Assembly: GCF_018889955.1 (NCBI RefSeq)
Contig: NZ_CP076545.1
Span: 1,426,001 to 1,490,000, forward strand
Direction of reading: 5' to 3'
DNA length: 64,000 bases
Origin: Collinsella sp. zg1085
Lineage (GTDB): Bacteria > Actinomycetota > Coriobacteriia > Coriobacteriales > Coriobacteriaceae
The notes below the pieces were generated by a model. That model was not told the origin of the DNA. It did not search any database and saw only the letters and a list, made by a program, of their open reading frames with translations. Shown one piece after another: positions 17,469 through 26,450 of the stretch (position 1 is its first letter; every line of letters begins with the position of its first letter). The translations under genes and the position numbers were made by a program.

Positions 17469-18743
17469 CTACTCTGCCAGCACCTTCACGATACGGCTCG
17501 TAACACCCTTCAAATTCAGGCACTCAATATACTGCTGCAGCGGACGCTTAATATGATCAACCACAAAACGCTGACCATCAATATGATGTGCCGCCAAATT
17601 ATCATACAGATGCGCAATCTCAGCCTTGACCTCGTCATCGTTAAAGACATAGTGCCCTGAAATATCAAGAATCTCAAGTGAGAGCTCTCTATCAGCTAAA
17701 ATCTCTTCAACGCTTAGCTTGGTCTGCTCGCCCACCATCCACTTGCGCCAACGCTCAGTTTTGATAGCTTTATCCAGCAGAACATCACGCAGCTTAGACG
17801 GTGCGCTCACCAGACCTTCTGCCACTAAAATTTGCTCAACATCGCAAAGCTTGAGATACGCACGTGTCTCCTCGGTACCATATTGCGGTGCCACATTTGA
17901 AGCGGTAACCTCAGCCGGAATATGCTCGAGAAGCGTCGCGTCGTCCATATAATCGGCATTATGCTCTTTCAGACCAACGCCATAGCTCTCTGCCATTTTG
18001 GCAAGCGACAATGCATTCTGAAAATGGTACTGTCCAACTTGCTCAGTTTTGCGCGTTAAGGTGCCGGTCTGACCAACAATAAAGGTTGGCATAGGCAAAC
18101 CACGTGCATCAAGCTCAGCCTTTAAGCGCTCAATAAACTCTTGGTACTTCTCAGTTGAGGTCAAGCCTCCATTAGTCTCTTCGGTGCCAACCTCATAGCC
18201 AATCTCTGGAAGATTGCGCGCTTTGCGCTCTTGCTCGCAAAACTCAATTAAATCAACGGTACGAGTAAGCACTAAATCAAGCGGAATAACCTTGCCAATA
18301 ACAAAGGGGTCCTTGGTAGGATCAATCATGAGCAGGTCAAAACCAGCTTCAATATCGGCCACATAAGACTTACGCGCAAGCTCCATGGCTTCTTCCTCAG
18401 GCAGATGTGCGTTGCGCTCGCCATCGCGCTGCCAAGGGCCACCATGGTCGCGGCAGAGGTAATACATGCCATCAAAGCCCACTTCATCGGCAATTGCTTG
18501 AATATCACGGGCAAAACGCTGCTGATCCCAAGCGTTTACGTAACCGCCGCCCAGCTCATCAGCATCAACCTGATTACGGCTTGCAATGTACATCAGTGGC
18601 AAATCAAAGTCGCGACCAAGCTCAAAGCTCGCACGCAACAAGTTTGACGACATAGGCCCAATGCCCAATAGCGTTGCCGACTCACCCGTCTTTTTGAGTT
18701 TGAGCAGTCCTTCTACCACGCGCTTGATAGGTAGCTTTTCCAT
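17469..18743 (-). CDS. Tagatose-bisphosphate aldolase non-catalytic subunit, GatZ/KbaZ-like
   Basis: In E. coli GatZ and KbaZ are needed for full activity of the class II tagatose-1,6-bisphosphate aldolases GatY and KbaY. This 424-residue TIM-barrel protein has YYLCRDHGGPWQRDGE, FDLLMIDPTKDPF and YEVGTEETNGGLT, all as in GatZ/KbaZ. ATG 18743 is preferred for AAGGAA about 8 bases upstream; two upstream in-frame ATGs lack a box. No GatY/KbaY partner is in this operon; the nearest class II aldolase gene lies at 29189-30073. The family is clear; whether it acts alone on a different sugar phosphate is open. Confidence 0.85.
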   Translation of the reverse strand: MEKLPIKRVVEGLLKLKKTGESATLLGIGPMSSNLLRASFELGRDFDLPLMYIASRNQVDADELGGGYVNAWDQQRFARDIQAIADEVGFDGMYYLCRDHGGPWQRDGERNAHLPEEEAMELARKSYVADIEAGFDLLMIDPTKDPFVIGKVIPLDLVLTRTVDLIEFCEQERKARNLPEIGYEVGTEETNGGLTSTEKYQEFIERLKAELDARGLPMPTFIVGQTGTLTRKTEQVGQYHFQNALSLAKMAESYGVGLKEHNADYMDDATLLEHIPAEVTASNVAPQYGTEETRAYLKLCDVEQILVAEGLVSAPSKLRDVLLDKAIKTERWRKWMVGEQTKLSVEEILADRELSLEILDISGHYVFNDDEVKAEIAHLYDNLAAHHIDGQRFVVDHIKRPLQQYIECLNLKGVTSRIVKVLAE

Positions 18744-19060
18744 AGGTATATTCCTTTCCATACAATTCCGTGCAATCGTGTCATACATACGAGGTCATAC
18801 GTACGAGGTGAGATGAGCAACCCAGCTGTGAGATGAACTCTCCCTGCGTGCGAATGCCGTCATGAGATGAACTCACCCCACATGAAACTACAATCCTGAA
18901 TTAACTCCCAATCCTGAAATGTTCATCCACGTTGAATGAAACCTTAGTTTTTAGGTCAGCGAGACCTAGCCCGTTCACTCCAGGTTTCTTTTTCCTCGTA
19001 TGTAGTTGTAAACGTAATATGCATGCGGGCAGCCACAGGGATGCCCGCAGGCAACGTATC
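18744..19060. other. Intra-operon spacer with repeats and a hairpin
   Basis: This 317-bp gap between the EIIC gene and the GatZ-like gene holds three near copies of GTGAGATGAACTC (18808, 18828, 18862), two copies of AATCCTGAA (18891 and 18910), and a TAGGTC/GACCTA hairpin at 18952-18968. No open frame is credible. It may harbour a second promoter for the GatZ-like and EIIA genes. Confidence 0.5.
19024..19049 (-). terminator. Hairpin after the EIIC gene
   Basis: An 8-bp perfect GC-rich stem, TGCGGGCA with TGCCCGCA, lies 12 bp beyond the EIIC stop. No good T run follows on the minus strand, so it may work as an attenuator or mRNA-stabilising hairpin rather than a full terminator. Confidence 0.55.
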
Positions 19061-20110
19061 TTATGCAGCAGTAGTTTCAAGCTTTGGCTTTAGAGCTATC
19101 AGCAGGATAACGCCTACCGCAGTTCCAATTGCCATATCAAGGGTAAAGAGCAGCGGATTGCTTGTTGCAAGTACCACAATCATGCCACCATGCGGCACAA
19201 GGCACTCAACCCCTTGGAAAGCAGCAAGAGCAGCGCCTACAGCTGAGCCAATCATAATTGCGGGCAGGATACGCTTTAAATCTTTAACCGCAAAGGGAAT
19301 GGCACCCTCGGTAATGCCGATAAGACCCATAAAGATTGCCGTAATGCCAAGCTGACGGTCTGCTGCCTCAAACTTACTCTTTGCAATAAGCGACGCAATG
19401 CCGCAAACCAGAGGCGGAATAGCAACAGCCACGCGAAACGCGCCATTGGGCATATAAATGCTCTCTGCCATAAGTACCATCGTGAAGGTTGAAGCAGTTT
19501 TATTGATGGGACCACCCATATCAACAGCGGTCATAAGTCCAATAACCGCACCCAACACGATAGCAGATCCGCCCTGAAGCCCGCTCAACATGCTGGTTAA
19601 CCAGCCCATAAAAAGGCTGATGGGATATGCTAAAACGTAGATATAAAACATGCCCAGAACCAGCGCAGAAAGCGTTGGCATAATAAGCACGGGCATGATG
19701 GTACGAACCGTGTTGTTGACCTTCCAAGTCTTCATCCACTTAACGAAGTATCCAGCAGCAACGCCTAAAAGCATTGCACCCAAAAATCCAGTTGAAACAT
19801 TAACGTCGCCAACACTGACCGGATTATTTGCCAGATAGCCCAAGACAAAACCCGGGGCAAGTGCTGGTTTGCCACCAATGGAGTAGGCAATATATGCCGC
19901 CAAGACCGGAATCATCATGTGAATACCAGCCATACCGATGGTATTCAGGTTTTGCATGACTGGGTTGGTGACTTCCATGCCGCCCGAGCCCGCCTGACCG
20001 GTGGCCAGCGAAAATGCTAGGAACACGCCACCAATAACGACAACCGGAATAAAATAGGACACGCCCGTATTAAATGCTTTGACGAGGTCTTTTCCTACTT
20101 TTTGAAACAT
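19061..20110 (-). CDS. PTS EIIC component, fructose family
   Basis: Membrane channel of a fructose-type PTS, 349 residues with about nine hydrophobic segments. It begins VGKDLVKAFNTGVSYFIPVVVIGG, typical of EIIC-Fru, and has AVDMGGPINKTASTF near residue 215 and GITEGAIPFAVKDL near residue 265, the conserved substrate-loop motifs. EIIB is encoded 12 bp upstream. Substrate candidates are fructose, mannose-type or tagatose-like ketoses; the GatZ-like gene downstream suggests a product that becomes a ketose-1,6-bisphosphate. Confidence 0.9.
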   Translation of the reverse strand: MFQKVGKDLVKAFNTGVSYFIPVVVIGGVFLAFSLATGQAGSGGMEVTNPVMQNLNTIGMAGIHMMIPVLAAYIAYSIGGKPALAPGFVLGYLANNPVSVGDVNVSTGFLGAMLLGVAAGYFVKWMKTWKVNNTVRTIMPVLIMPTLSALVLGMFYIYVLAYPISLFMGWLTSMLSGLQGGSAIVLGAVIGLMTAVDMGGPINKTASTFTMVLMAESIYMPNGAFRVAVAIPPLVCGIASLIAKSKFEAADRQLGITAIFMGLIGITEGAIPFAVKDLKRILPAIMIGSAVGAALAAFQGVECLVPHGGMIVVLATSNPLLFTLDMAIGTAVGVILLIALKPKLETTAA

Positions 20111-20122
20111 GGCTCCGCTCCT

Positions 20123-20437
20123 TTATTGTGCGATAAGCTGGTCAATAATCTCAGCAGGATTTGCAATAACCTTAGAGGGGTCAACGGTTAACACGCGACC
20201 AGCGTCTTCCTTTTCCTCAAAGCGCTCTTCGCCCTCAATGCCAATGGCAACAGCCAACAACACATAATCTGCTTCGGCAATCTCATCTTCCTCAAGCTCA
20301 TCATCGATACCCATACCACCTTGCGTCTCGACTTTGCATTCAAAGCCACGACGCGCACACTCCTGCTCAATCGCCTCTTTTGCCATGTAGGTGTGTGCGA
20401 TGCCAATCGTGCACGCAGCAACTGCAACAATTTTCAT
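20123..20437 (-). CDS. PTS EIIB component, fructose family
   Basis: Transfers phosphate from EIIA to the incoming sugar. The 104-residue protein has the active Cys9 in VAACTIGIAHTYMAKEAIE and the KVETQGGMGIDDEL segment, both diagnostic of EIIB-Fru. An acidic stretch near residues 48-56 is notable. GGAG precedes the ATG. First gene of the operon, opposite the LacI regulator gene across a 353-bp regulatory region. Confidence 0.92.
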   Translation of the reverse strand: MKIVAVAACTIGIAHTYMAKEAIEQECARRGFECKVETQGGMGIDDELEEDEIAEADYVLLAVAIGIEGEERFEEKEDAGRVLTVDPSKVIANPAEIIDQLIAQ

Positions 20438-20600
20438 AGTGCTCCACTCCTTGTCTGGTTATGTGCCACGCTTTTGGGTTACCTCTGGATGACCCCTTCA
20501 TTTGCGCGCACCTATATGTACCAAAGATTATGGTTGCCCGATAGTGCTTCTCTCAAACGACTTTCGGCAAAAGGTATAGTAGCTACGAATTTTTTATTAT

Positions 20601-20620
20601 TTAGTTAACGGTTTAACTAA
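20601..20620. promoter_or_regulatory. LacI-type operator candidate
   Basis: TTAGTTAA and TTAACTAA flank a CGGT centre, giving perfect 8-bp half-sites. The size and position between EIIB and its divergent LacI-family regulator gene match an operator for that regulator. Confidence 0.65.
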
Positions 20621-20675
20621 GCGTGATACCATGAGATTGAAGATAGGTTACAAAAGTCAAGAAATATTTTATTTA

Positions 20676-20690
20676 CTCGGTGAACGGTAG
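20676..20690 (-). promoter_or_regulatory. Shared direct-repeat activator-like motif (PTS operon 1)
   Basis: On the minus strand this reads CTACCGTTCACCGAG. The 12-mer TACCGTTCACCG is identical to that upstream of the second PTS operon. A second copy 22 bp further upstream is weak here. Confidence 0.5.
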
Positions 20691-20790
20691 AACAAGCGCC
20701 AGATAGTCCTGTGCACCGAGCAACAAAACCGTCACCACTGCGACTGAATTGCAGATGGCACCCGCACGAACTCATGGGAGGAGCACGGCA

Positions 20791-21822
20791 ATGGCTCACA
20801 ATAGCGACGGAAAACGCGCTCGCGTCACCATTATGGATGTTGCCCGCGCGGCACAGGTCTCAACAGCGGCCGTATCCTACTACCTCAATGGTCAGCATCA
20901 CAAGCTGAGCGCAAAAACCCGACAGGTCATAGAGGGTGTAATACGCGATAGTGGCTATGTTCCCAACGCACAAGCACGCACGCTCAGCGGAAAGCAAACA
21001 CACGTCATTGCTATTTTAATTTTGGATAACACCAATGCTTGGGCGGGGCAATTTCTTGCCGGTGTTGAAGAGGCGGCGCTTCAACATGGCTATGCTACGG
21101 TAGTTTGTACCAGCAATTTTGATACCGAGACTGAGCTTATGTACGTCGAAAAAATGCTCGCCATGGGCATTGATGGCTTTATCGTACAGCCCACGCAAAA
21201 CTTTAAGGCGGTAAGCGAGCGCATTACCAAAACGGGAACGCCCCTTGTCTTTTTTGACTTTAATGCCTACAACCTCGCCTCTACCTGGATTAAAACAAAT
21301 CTCTATGACGGCGTATATAGCGCAACAACGCAGCTTATTGAAGCGGGTTATCAGGACTTTATAAGCATTGCTGCAGACATTACCACGATGCGCACGCGCA
21401 TGGAACGTTTTCAAGGCTTTATTGATGCTCTGGTAGCGCAGGGACAACACTATCGAAGCATCTCTATTGACCATAACCAACCAAGCGCAGAAGAGCTCAC
21501 AAACTACTTTCAGTATGAATTAAATCCCGCCCATAAAACTCTATTGTTTGTGCAAAACTCTTGGGCGCTCAACCGAGTCTTTAAGGCACTCCAACCGCTT
21601 TCCCATCTTATCCCAAACCAAATTGGATTAATTGGTCTGAATTGTGAGGAATGGACTGATTTGGTTCATCCCTCAATTAGCACAATTACCGAGCCAGTAC
21701 GCGAAGAAGGTATACAGGCATGCGAAATGCTACTTGAGATGCTTAGCGATAATCCGCCCGAGGCACAGCAACGTGTGCTTGACTGTAGCGTTATTTGGAA
21801 AGACTCAACCTTGCACGAATAA
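20791..21822 (+). CDS. LacI-family transcriptional regulator
   Basis: Sugar-responsive repressor, 343 residues. The N-terminal helix-turn-helix TIMDVARAAQVSTAAVSYYLNG is followed by the hinge and a periplasmic-binding-protein-like sensor with the ILILDNTNAWAGQFLAGVEEAA start. ATG 20791 is chosen because GGGAGGAG lies upstream; the frame is open earlier but without family similarity. It is divergent from the fructose-type PTS operon, which it most likely controls through the palindrome at 20601-20620. The effector is unknown, perhaps a sugar phosphate from that pathway. Confidence 0.88.
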   Translation: MAHNSDGKRARVTIMDVARAAQVSTAAVSYYLNGQHHKLSAKTRQVIEGVIRDSGYVPNAQARTLSGKQTHVIAILILDNTNAWAGQFLAGVEEAALQHGYATVVCTSNFDTETELMYVEKMLAMGIDGFIVQPTQNFKAVSERITKTGTPLVFFDFNAYNLASTWIKTNLYDGVYSATTQLIEAGYQDFISIAADITTMRTRMERFQGFIDALVAQGQHYRSISIDHNQPSAEELTNYFQYELNPAHKTLLFVQNSWALNRVFKALQPLSHLIPNQIGLIGLNCEEWTDLVHPSISTITEPVREEGIQACEMLLEMLSDNPPEAQQRVLDCSVIWKDSTLHE

Positions 21823-21879
21823 GCGCTGCTTGAAGCCCGAGAATCGTGCTTGATGCCTTCTTAATGCCTTGACATAATA

Positions 21880-21914
21880 AAAGCGTGCAGGGCACTACCA
21901 CCTCTGCACGCTTT
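21880..21914. terminator. Bidirectional terminator between lacI-type gene and feoB
   Basis: An 11-bp perfect stem, AAAGCGTGCAG with CTGCACGCTTT. T-rich sequence follows on the minus strand (TTATTATG), and TTT ends the plus-strand stem. It lies between two converging genes. Confidence 0.75.
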
Positions 21915-22000
21915 GAAGCACCGTAGCGCGATGCGTCCTATATAGCGCATCCGCGTGAATAAATCACATTGATTACGCCCTTGCAAACTACCTATAAGCG

Positions 22001-24223
22001 CTAGGCCGCACTTTTAACTGCCGCCTCATCTTCCTCACCAAAGGCGCCCTTTGGCATAGGACGGAAGAGTTGGAAGAGAATCAGTGCAGCAAAGGCGCCT
22101 GCCACAACAGTCCATACGCTGAACTCGCCCATAGCTGCCAGATAGAACTGGTTAATCATAAGACCAATAACCCAAGCAAAGCCGCACTCATACGCAAGCG
22201 CAATGAAGGTCCACTTTGCAGAGTTCATCTGGGTGCGGATGGTTCCGATAGCAGCAAAGCAGGGTGCGCATAGCAAGTTAAAGGCACCAAAGGCCGCAAT
22301 ACCGCCAACCGTCTTAAACATAGCAGCAAAAGCTACCCACAGCTCGGCGTCGGTCTCGCCCACATCGCCTAGATGTAGCAAGGAAGCAGCGGTTGCAATG
22401 ACGTTTTCTTTAGCAACCAATCCGGTAAACGACATTGCGGTTGCCTGCCAAGAATCAAAGCCCAGAGGAGCAAAAATCCACGCAATAGCGCTACCGAGCA
22501 TAGCCAGAATCGAATAGTCGGTAAACTCCTCAACACCCTCGGCAATCTCTGGCAAAAAGCCAAAGCTTCCCTCATAGGTTCCAAAGTTAGAGAGGAACCA
22601 CACAATAACCGTTGAGGCAAAGATGATGGTAAAGGCCTTCTTGATGTAAGCGCTTACACGCTCCCACACATGCAAAGCCCAAGAACGAAGAGAGGGCATG
22701 TGATAGGCGGGAAGCTCCATAACAAAAGGCGTTGGACGACCCGCAAATGCTTTGGTCTTTTTGAGCATGATGCCCGAAACAATAACTGCAGCAACGCCCA
22801 AGAAATAGAACAGCGGCGCAATCCAATCGCCCTCAGCAGTGCCGACCAAAGCGCCCATCAACAGCGCAATGATAGGAAGCTTGGCACCACAAGGAATAAA
22901 GGTTGTGGTAATAACCGTCATACGGCGATCGTTCTCGTTCTCAATAGTCTTTGTAGACAGAACGCCTGGAACACCACAGCCCGAAGACACCAACATAGGA
23001 ATAAAGGACTTGCCCGAAAGACCAAAGCGGCGAAATACGCGGTCCATAACAAAGGCCACACGAGACATATAGCCGCAGTCTTCAAGGAAGGTCAGAAGAA
23101 TAAAGAGCACTGCCATCTGCGGGATAAAGCCCAAAACAGCTCCAACACCAGCAACAACGCCATCGTTTACGAGGCTGATAACCAAGTCGCTCGCACCCAT
23201 AGAGGTTAACATGCCCTCAAAGAAGGCAGGCACGCTGGGCATAGCGGTGCCAAAGAACTCCCAGCCCTCACCAAAGAGATTATCGTTTACCCAGTCGGTC
23301 ATGGCAGTACCAAAGGTTGAGATGGCAAGCCAATAGACAGCAAACATAACGAGCGCAAAGATAGGCAAACCAAGCCAGCGATTGGTAACAATGCGGTCAA
23401 TCTTTTCAGATGTGCTCATTGTGGCAGGAGCGCGATGCAGGCACTCATCAACAATATGGGCAATTGCGCCATAGCGCTCAGCCGTGATGATGGACTCCGC
23501 GTCGTCATCGCAGTCGGCCTCGCACTGAGCGATGATGCTCTCAACATGTGCCTTTTGCTCAGCACTCAGCTTTGCAAGGCGCTGAGCAGACTCATCGCGC
23601 TCGAAAAGCTTTACAGCCACATAGCGACGATGCTCAGCGGCAACGCTCTCAGGCAGCAGTTGCTCTATGGACACTAATACATCTTCAATGGCAGCGTCAA
23701 AGAAATGCTTGGGTACAGATGACTTGCTCTGTGCAAGAGCGCGCGTCTGATCAAAAAGCTCATCGATGCCCGTGTTTTTAAGTGCAGAAATCAGCACAAC
23801 CGGACAACCCAAGGTTTTTGCCAGAGCTTGGGTATTTATCTTGTCGCCGTTTTTCTCAACAAGGTCTGCCATGTTAAGTGCAACAACCACAGGCAGGCCG
23901 GTCTCAATAACCTGCAGCGCAAGATAGAGATTACGCTCAAGGTTTGTGGCGTCAACAATCTGTACAACAACATCTACCTCGCCGCTCAAGAGGTAATCGC
24001 GCGAGACTTGCTCCTCGGGGCTATAGGGGGAAAGTGAATAGATACCGGGGAGGTCGGTAATGGTTACGGTCTTATCTTTAAGAAGCTTAGCTTCTTTCTT
24101 TTCAACCGTAACGCCTGGCCAGTTACCAACGTAGCCATTTTGACCTGTAATAAGATTAAACAATGTTGTTTTACCGCAGTTGGGGTTACCCGCCAATGCG
24201 ATATGGAGCTCAGAAGCTGCCAT
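22001..24223 (-). CDS. feoB: Ferrous iron transporter FeoB
   Basis: Fe2+ uptake, with an N-terminal G domain fused to a membrane permease. The 740-residue protein has G1 GNPNCGKTT at residues 12-20, the G3 region DLPGIYSLSPYSPEE, G4 NMAD, then Gate motifs and two Nucleoside-recognition-type membrane halves (VSSGCGVPGVLSTK, FIPCGAKLPIIALL). ATG 24223 is taken for AAGGA 6 bases upstream. Two FeoA genes precede it. The upstream control region carries a triple direct repeat (25105-25160). Confidence 0.96.
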   Translation of the reverse strand: MAASELHIALAGNPNCGKTTLFNLITGQNGYVGNWPGVTVEKKEAKLLKDKTVTITDLPGIYSLSPYSPEEQVSRDYLLSGEVDVVVQIVDATNLERNLYLALQVIETGLPVVVALNMADLVEKNGDKINTQALAKTLGCPVVLISALKNTGIDELFDQTRALAQSKSSVPKHFFDAAIEDVLVSIEQLLPESVAAEHRRYVAVKLFERDESAQRLAKLSAEQKAHVESIIAQCEADCDDDAESIITAERYGAIAHIVDECLHRAPATMSTSEKIDRIVTNRWLGLPIFALVMFAVYWLAISTFGTAMTDWVNDNLFGEGWEFFGTAMPSVPAFFEGMLTSMGASDLVISLVNDGVVAGVGAVLGFIPQMAVLFILLTFLEDCGYMSRVAFVMDRVFRRFGLSGKSFIPMLVSSGCGVPGVLSTKTIENENDRRMTVITTTFIPCGAKLPIIALLMGALVGTAEGDWIAPLFYFLGVAAVIVSGIMLKKTKAFAGRPTPFVMELPAYHMPSLRSWALHVWERVSAYIKKAFTIIFASTVIVWFLSNFGTYEGSFGFLPEIAEGVEEFTDYSILAMLGSAIAWIFAPLGFDSWQATAMSFTGLVAKENVIATAASLLHLGDVGETDAELWVAFAAMFKTVGGIAAFGAFNLLCAPCFAAIGTIRTQMNSAKWTFIALAYECGFAWVIGLMINQFYLAAMGEFSVWTVVAGAFAALILFQLFRPMPKGAFGEEDEAAVKSAA

Positions 24224-24323
24224 GTAATCCTTCTTCCATAGGCTTTGAAACGATGTGGTGTTCTGGGTATGTGCTGCATACAGCTGAGCAAACACCTACC
24301 CTACCTGGGCATTCGTGAAATAC

Positions 24324-24545
24324 CTAGAGTACCTCTACGATTGCAGCCTCTTCCTTTCGGATAGAGAGCTCATAGCCGCGAACGGTAATTTCAATCGGAT
24401 CACCAAGCGGAGCAACCTTAACCACCTTGAACGGGGTTCCTTTAATTAAACCCAAGTCCATGAGGTGCCGGCGCAAAGCCCCTTCACCGTGCAGCTTTAC
24501 TACAGTAGAAGACGATCCTACTGCAATATCTCCCAATGTTTTCAT
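24324..24545 (-). CDS. feoA: FeoA family protein (second)
   Basis: A 73-residue SH3-like cytosolic partner of FeoB. It has the family pattern LRRHLMDLGLIKGTPFKVVKVAPLGDP, followed by the terminal strand ELSIRKEEAAIVEV. A GGGG box precedes the ATG and feoB starts 100 bp downstream. It is closer to classic FeoA than the copy at 24618. Confidence 0.92.
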   Translation of the reverse strand: MKTLGDIAVGSSSTVVKLHGEGALRRHLMDLGLIKGTPFKVVKVAPLGDPIEITVRGYELSIRKEEAAIVEVL

Positions 24546-24617
24546 ACTTCCCCCTTTCGCAACATGTACATGCGCCGCCTACTCATATCAGGCGCGCACC
24601 TTAACCCCAAACCATGC

Positions 24618-24839
24618 TTATACGGTCATAACATTTTTTGCTACTTTGACATCCAAGCCAAAACGAGCACCTTTAATCATGACAATGATGTTGCTTTTAC
24701 TTGACGTCACCACATGTACCTCGGCTCCCTCAACAAAGCCAAGATTCTGGAGATGATGCTTGATTGCCTCGGCACCACGTACGCGAACAACCCGCACCGT
24801 TTCGCCCGCTCGAACGAGCGATAGTGGCATGGCTGGCAT
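24618..24839 (-). CDS. feoA: FeoA-like protein (first)
   Basis: A second SH3-like FeoA, 73 residues from ATG 24839, with AIKHHLQNLGFVEGAEVHVV and IIVMIKGARFGLDVKVAKNV. There is no convincing ribosome site, and a TTG at 24851 and an ATG at 24830 are alternative starts, so the N-terminus is uncertain. Paired FeoA genes before feoB occur in several anaerobes; the two copies here differ clearly and are not a recent duplication. Confidence 0.85.
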   Translation of the reverse strand: MPAMPLSLVRAGETVRVVRVRGAEAIKHHLQNLGFVEGAEVHVVTSSKSNIIVMIKGARFGLDVKVAKNVMTV

Positions 24840-25268
24840 ATGGTCTGTCAAAAATATGCACCCACCCTTATCACGGACCGCATTTCATAGATGCGAAAAC
24901 TTTCCTATGCAAGCGTCCTTAACAAGAAAAGTTAACCACTTCTATGTTTGAACTAGTAAACTAGCACGCTTTGAAGGAAATGTGAAGTATCTCACGCACT
25001 TCTCTGCAAAAAAGGTATCCTTGTTTAACTCCATTTATGCAGCTTATCCCGTGTTTAAGAGGGTTTTCCTTAGGAAAGCTTGTAAGGTGATGGGGTGTGT
25101 GTAATCGATAAACGGATAAGCCTACCTGATGAACGGATACGGTTTATCGAAAAACGGGTAAAAGGTGCGCGCTCTTTTGTTTTACGCTCGCAACGTGAAC
25201 GAGGCGGATGGATGCGGTTAATCAAGTGAGGCGCGGGCTGCTTCTTGACTAGGCTTCTTCAACTATAT
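24840..25268. promoter_or_regulatory. feo control region, 429 bp
   Basis: Apart from the three direct repeats at 25105-25160, there is no gene or terminator I can support. The distance from the repeats to the first FeoA start is about 270 bp, so a long mRNA leader or a nearer promoter is possible. No typical 19-bp Fur box was recognised. Confidence 0.5.
25105..25160 (-). promoter_or_regulatory. Three direct repeats at 21-bp spacing upstream of feo
   Basis: On the plus strand AACGGATA at 25111, AACGGATA at 25132 and AACGGGTA at 25153 recur with an exact 21-bp period. On the minus strand, toward feo, they read TATCCGTTTATC, TATCCGTTCATC and TACCCGTTTTTC. TCGATAAAC and GTTTATCGA (25105-25113, 25142-25150) also form an inverted pair. 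The core CCGTTYAYC resembles the sugar-operon motif. Confidence 0.65.
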
Positions 25269-26450
25269 TTATGAATATGCAGATTGATAAAGCGCTTTTA
25301 TATCCGCCGCAGTCACTTCACGTATCGTATTCGCTGGGCTACCACTTGCAAGTGCATCTGAAACCATAATATCAAGAAGCTCCTCAAGTTTTGCGTGCTC
25401 AATGCCATATTCCGACATCGATGGAACCGGTAATGCATGAATAAGTTCATGTACTGCAGCTTGAAAGTCTGCTGCTCCCTGATCGTCATGCTTATCTTCA
25501 GTCAAGCCACAGTACCGTGCAATCTCAGCAAATCTATCCTTTGCTGCTTCTTGAACAAACTGCAAGCAGGGTTCCATCAACATCGCATTTGAAAAGCCAT
25601 GTGGCACATGAAAATATGCTCCTAATGGCCGACTCATACCATGAATTAAAGTAACACCTGCATTATTCAAGGCAATTCCTGCCTCAAGCGCTGCCACGGA
25701 CATTTCAGTACGTGCTTTCTTATTATCTGGCTCCAAAATACATTGAGGCAGATAGGTAAAAATGCGACGAGTCGCTGATAATGAATAGGTTTTTGAAAGT
25801 GGCTGCGCATTTTTTGATGTATATGACTCAACCGCATGGCATAGCGCATCGAGACCTGTTGCCGCAGTTACCAATGCCGGTGCTGTACTGCTAAAAACAG
25901 GGTCAACAATGGCGATATTTGGAATCAAACGTTCGTGAGCAATAAGCATTTTTACTTCATGCTGAGTATCCCGAATAATAGTGAACTGAGTTGCTTCTGA
26001 ACCGGTACCAGCAGTTGTAGGAATTGCCACCATGTTACAAGGCTGTACAAAACTATGGGTAATCTTTGGATCAGCAATATCAAGACCAGTGCTCGCCATC
26101 AAAGCAATGGCTTTCATGGTGTCTAATGAACTTCCACCACCTATACCCACAATACAATCGCAGGCATGAGACTGATATACAGCTACTCCTACACGCACCA
26201 ACTCATCAGTTGGCTCGTCATTTACCTCAGCAAAAATATGACTCTTAATGCCTATCTCAGCGAGCAAATCAATCACCAGAGAAACACTCCCTAAGCGTAC
26301 CAGAGTTTCACCAGTAACAATCAGCGCTGTAGTGCCAATCGCACGTAAACACTCTTTTGCTTGCTGTAAAGCGCCCTCTCCATACTGTATTACAGACGGC
26401 ATTGTGAACGTGTGGCCTTGAGCGTACATACAAGTAGACATATCCCTCAT
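25269..26450 (-). CDS. Iron-containing alcohol dehydrogenase
   Basis: NAD(P)H-dependent reduction of an aldehyde (or the reverse). The 393-residue group III dehydrogenase has the nucleotide motif GIGGGSSLDTMKA near residue 100, TTAGTGSEATQFTI near residue 143, and metal histidines in GLDALCHAVE, IHGMSRPLG and HGFSNAML. Its ATG overlaps the reductase gene stop as ATGA. Last gene of the second PTS operon, where it could reduce the aldehyde released by the aldolase. The substrate is unknown. Confidence 0.88.
   Translation of the reverse strand: MRDMSTCMYAQGHTFTMPSVIQYGEGALQQAKECLRAIGTTALIVTGETLVRLGSVSLVIDLLAEIGIKSHIFAEVNDEPTDELVRVGVAVYQSHACDCIVGIGGGSSLDTMKAIALMASTGLDIADPKITHSFVQPCNMVAIPTTAGTGSEATQFTIIRDTQHEVKMLIAHERLIPNIAIVDPVFSSTAPALVTAATGLDALCHAVESYTSKNAQPLSKTYSLSATRRIFTYLPQCILEPDNKKARTEMSVAALEAGIALNNAGVTLIHGMSRPLGAYFHVPHGFSNAMLMEPCLQFVQEAAKDRFAEIARYCGLTEDKHDDQGAADFQAAVHELIHALPVPSMSEYGIEHAKLEELLDIMVSDALASGSPANTIREVTAADIKALYQSAYS

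Larger units (their letters stand above)
20438..20790. promoter_or_regulatory. Divergent control region between the PTS operon and LacI gene
   Basis: This 353-bp region contains a 20-bp operator-like palindrome (20601-20620) and one strong copy of the CGGTGAACGGTA motif shared with other sugar operons (20676-20690). On the minus strand a TTGACT box lies about 16 bases beyond that motif in the direction of the EIIB gene. Confidence 0.6.

Noticed and set aside
25105-25160. Fur or DtxR box before feo
   Set aside because: The repeats are direct, not palindromic, and do not match GATAATGATAATCATTATC-like or TTAGGTTAGCCTAACCTAA-like sites.
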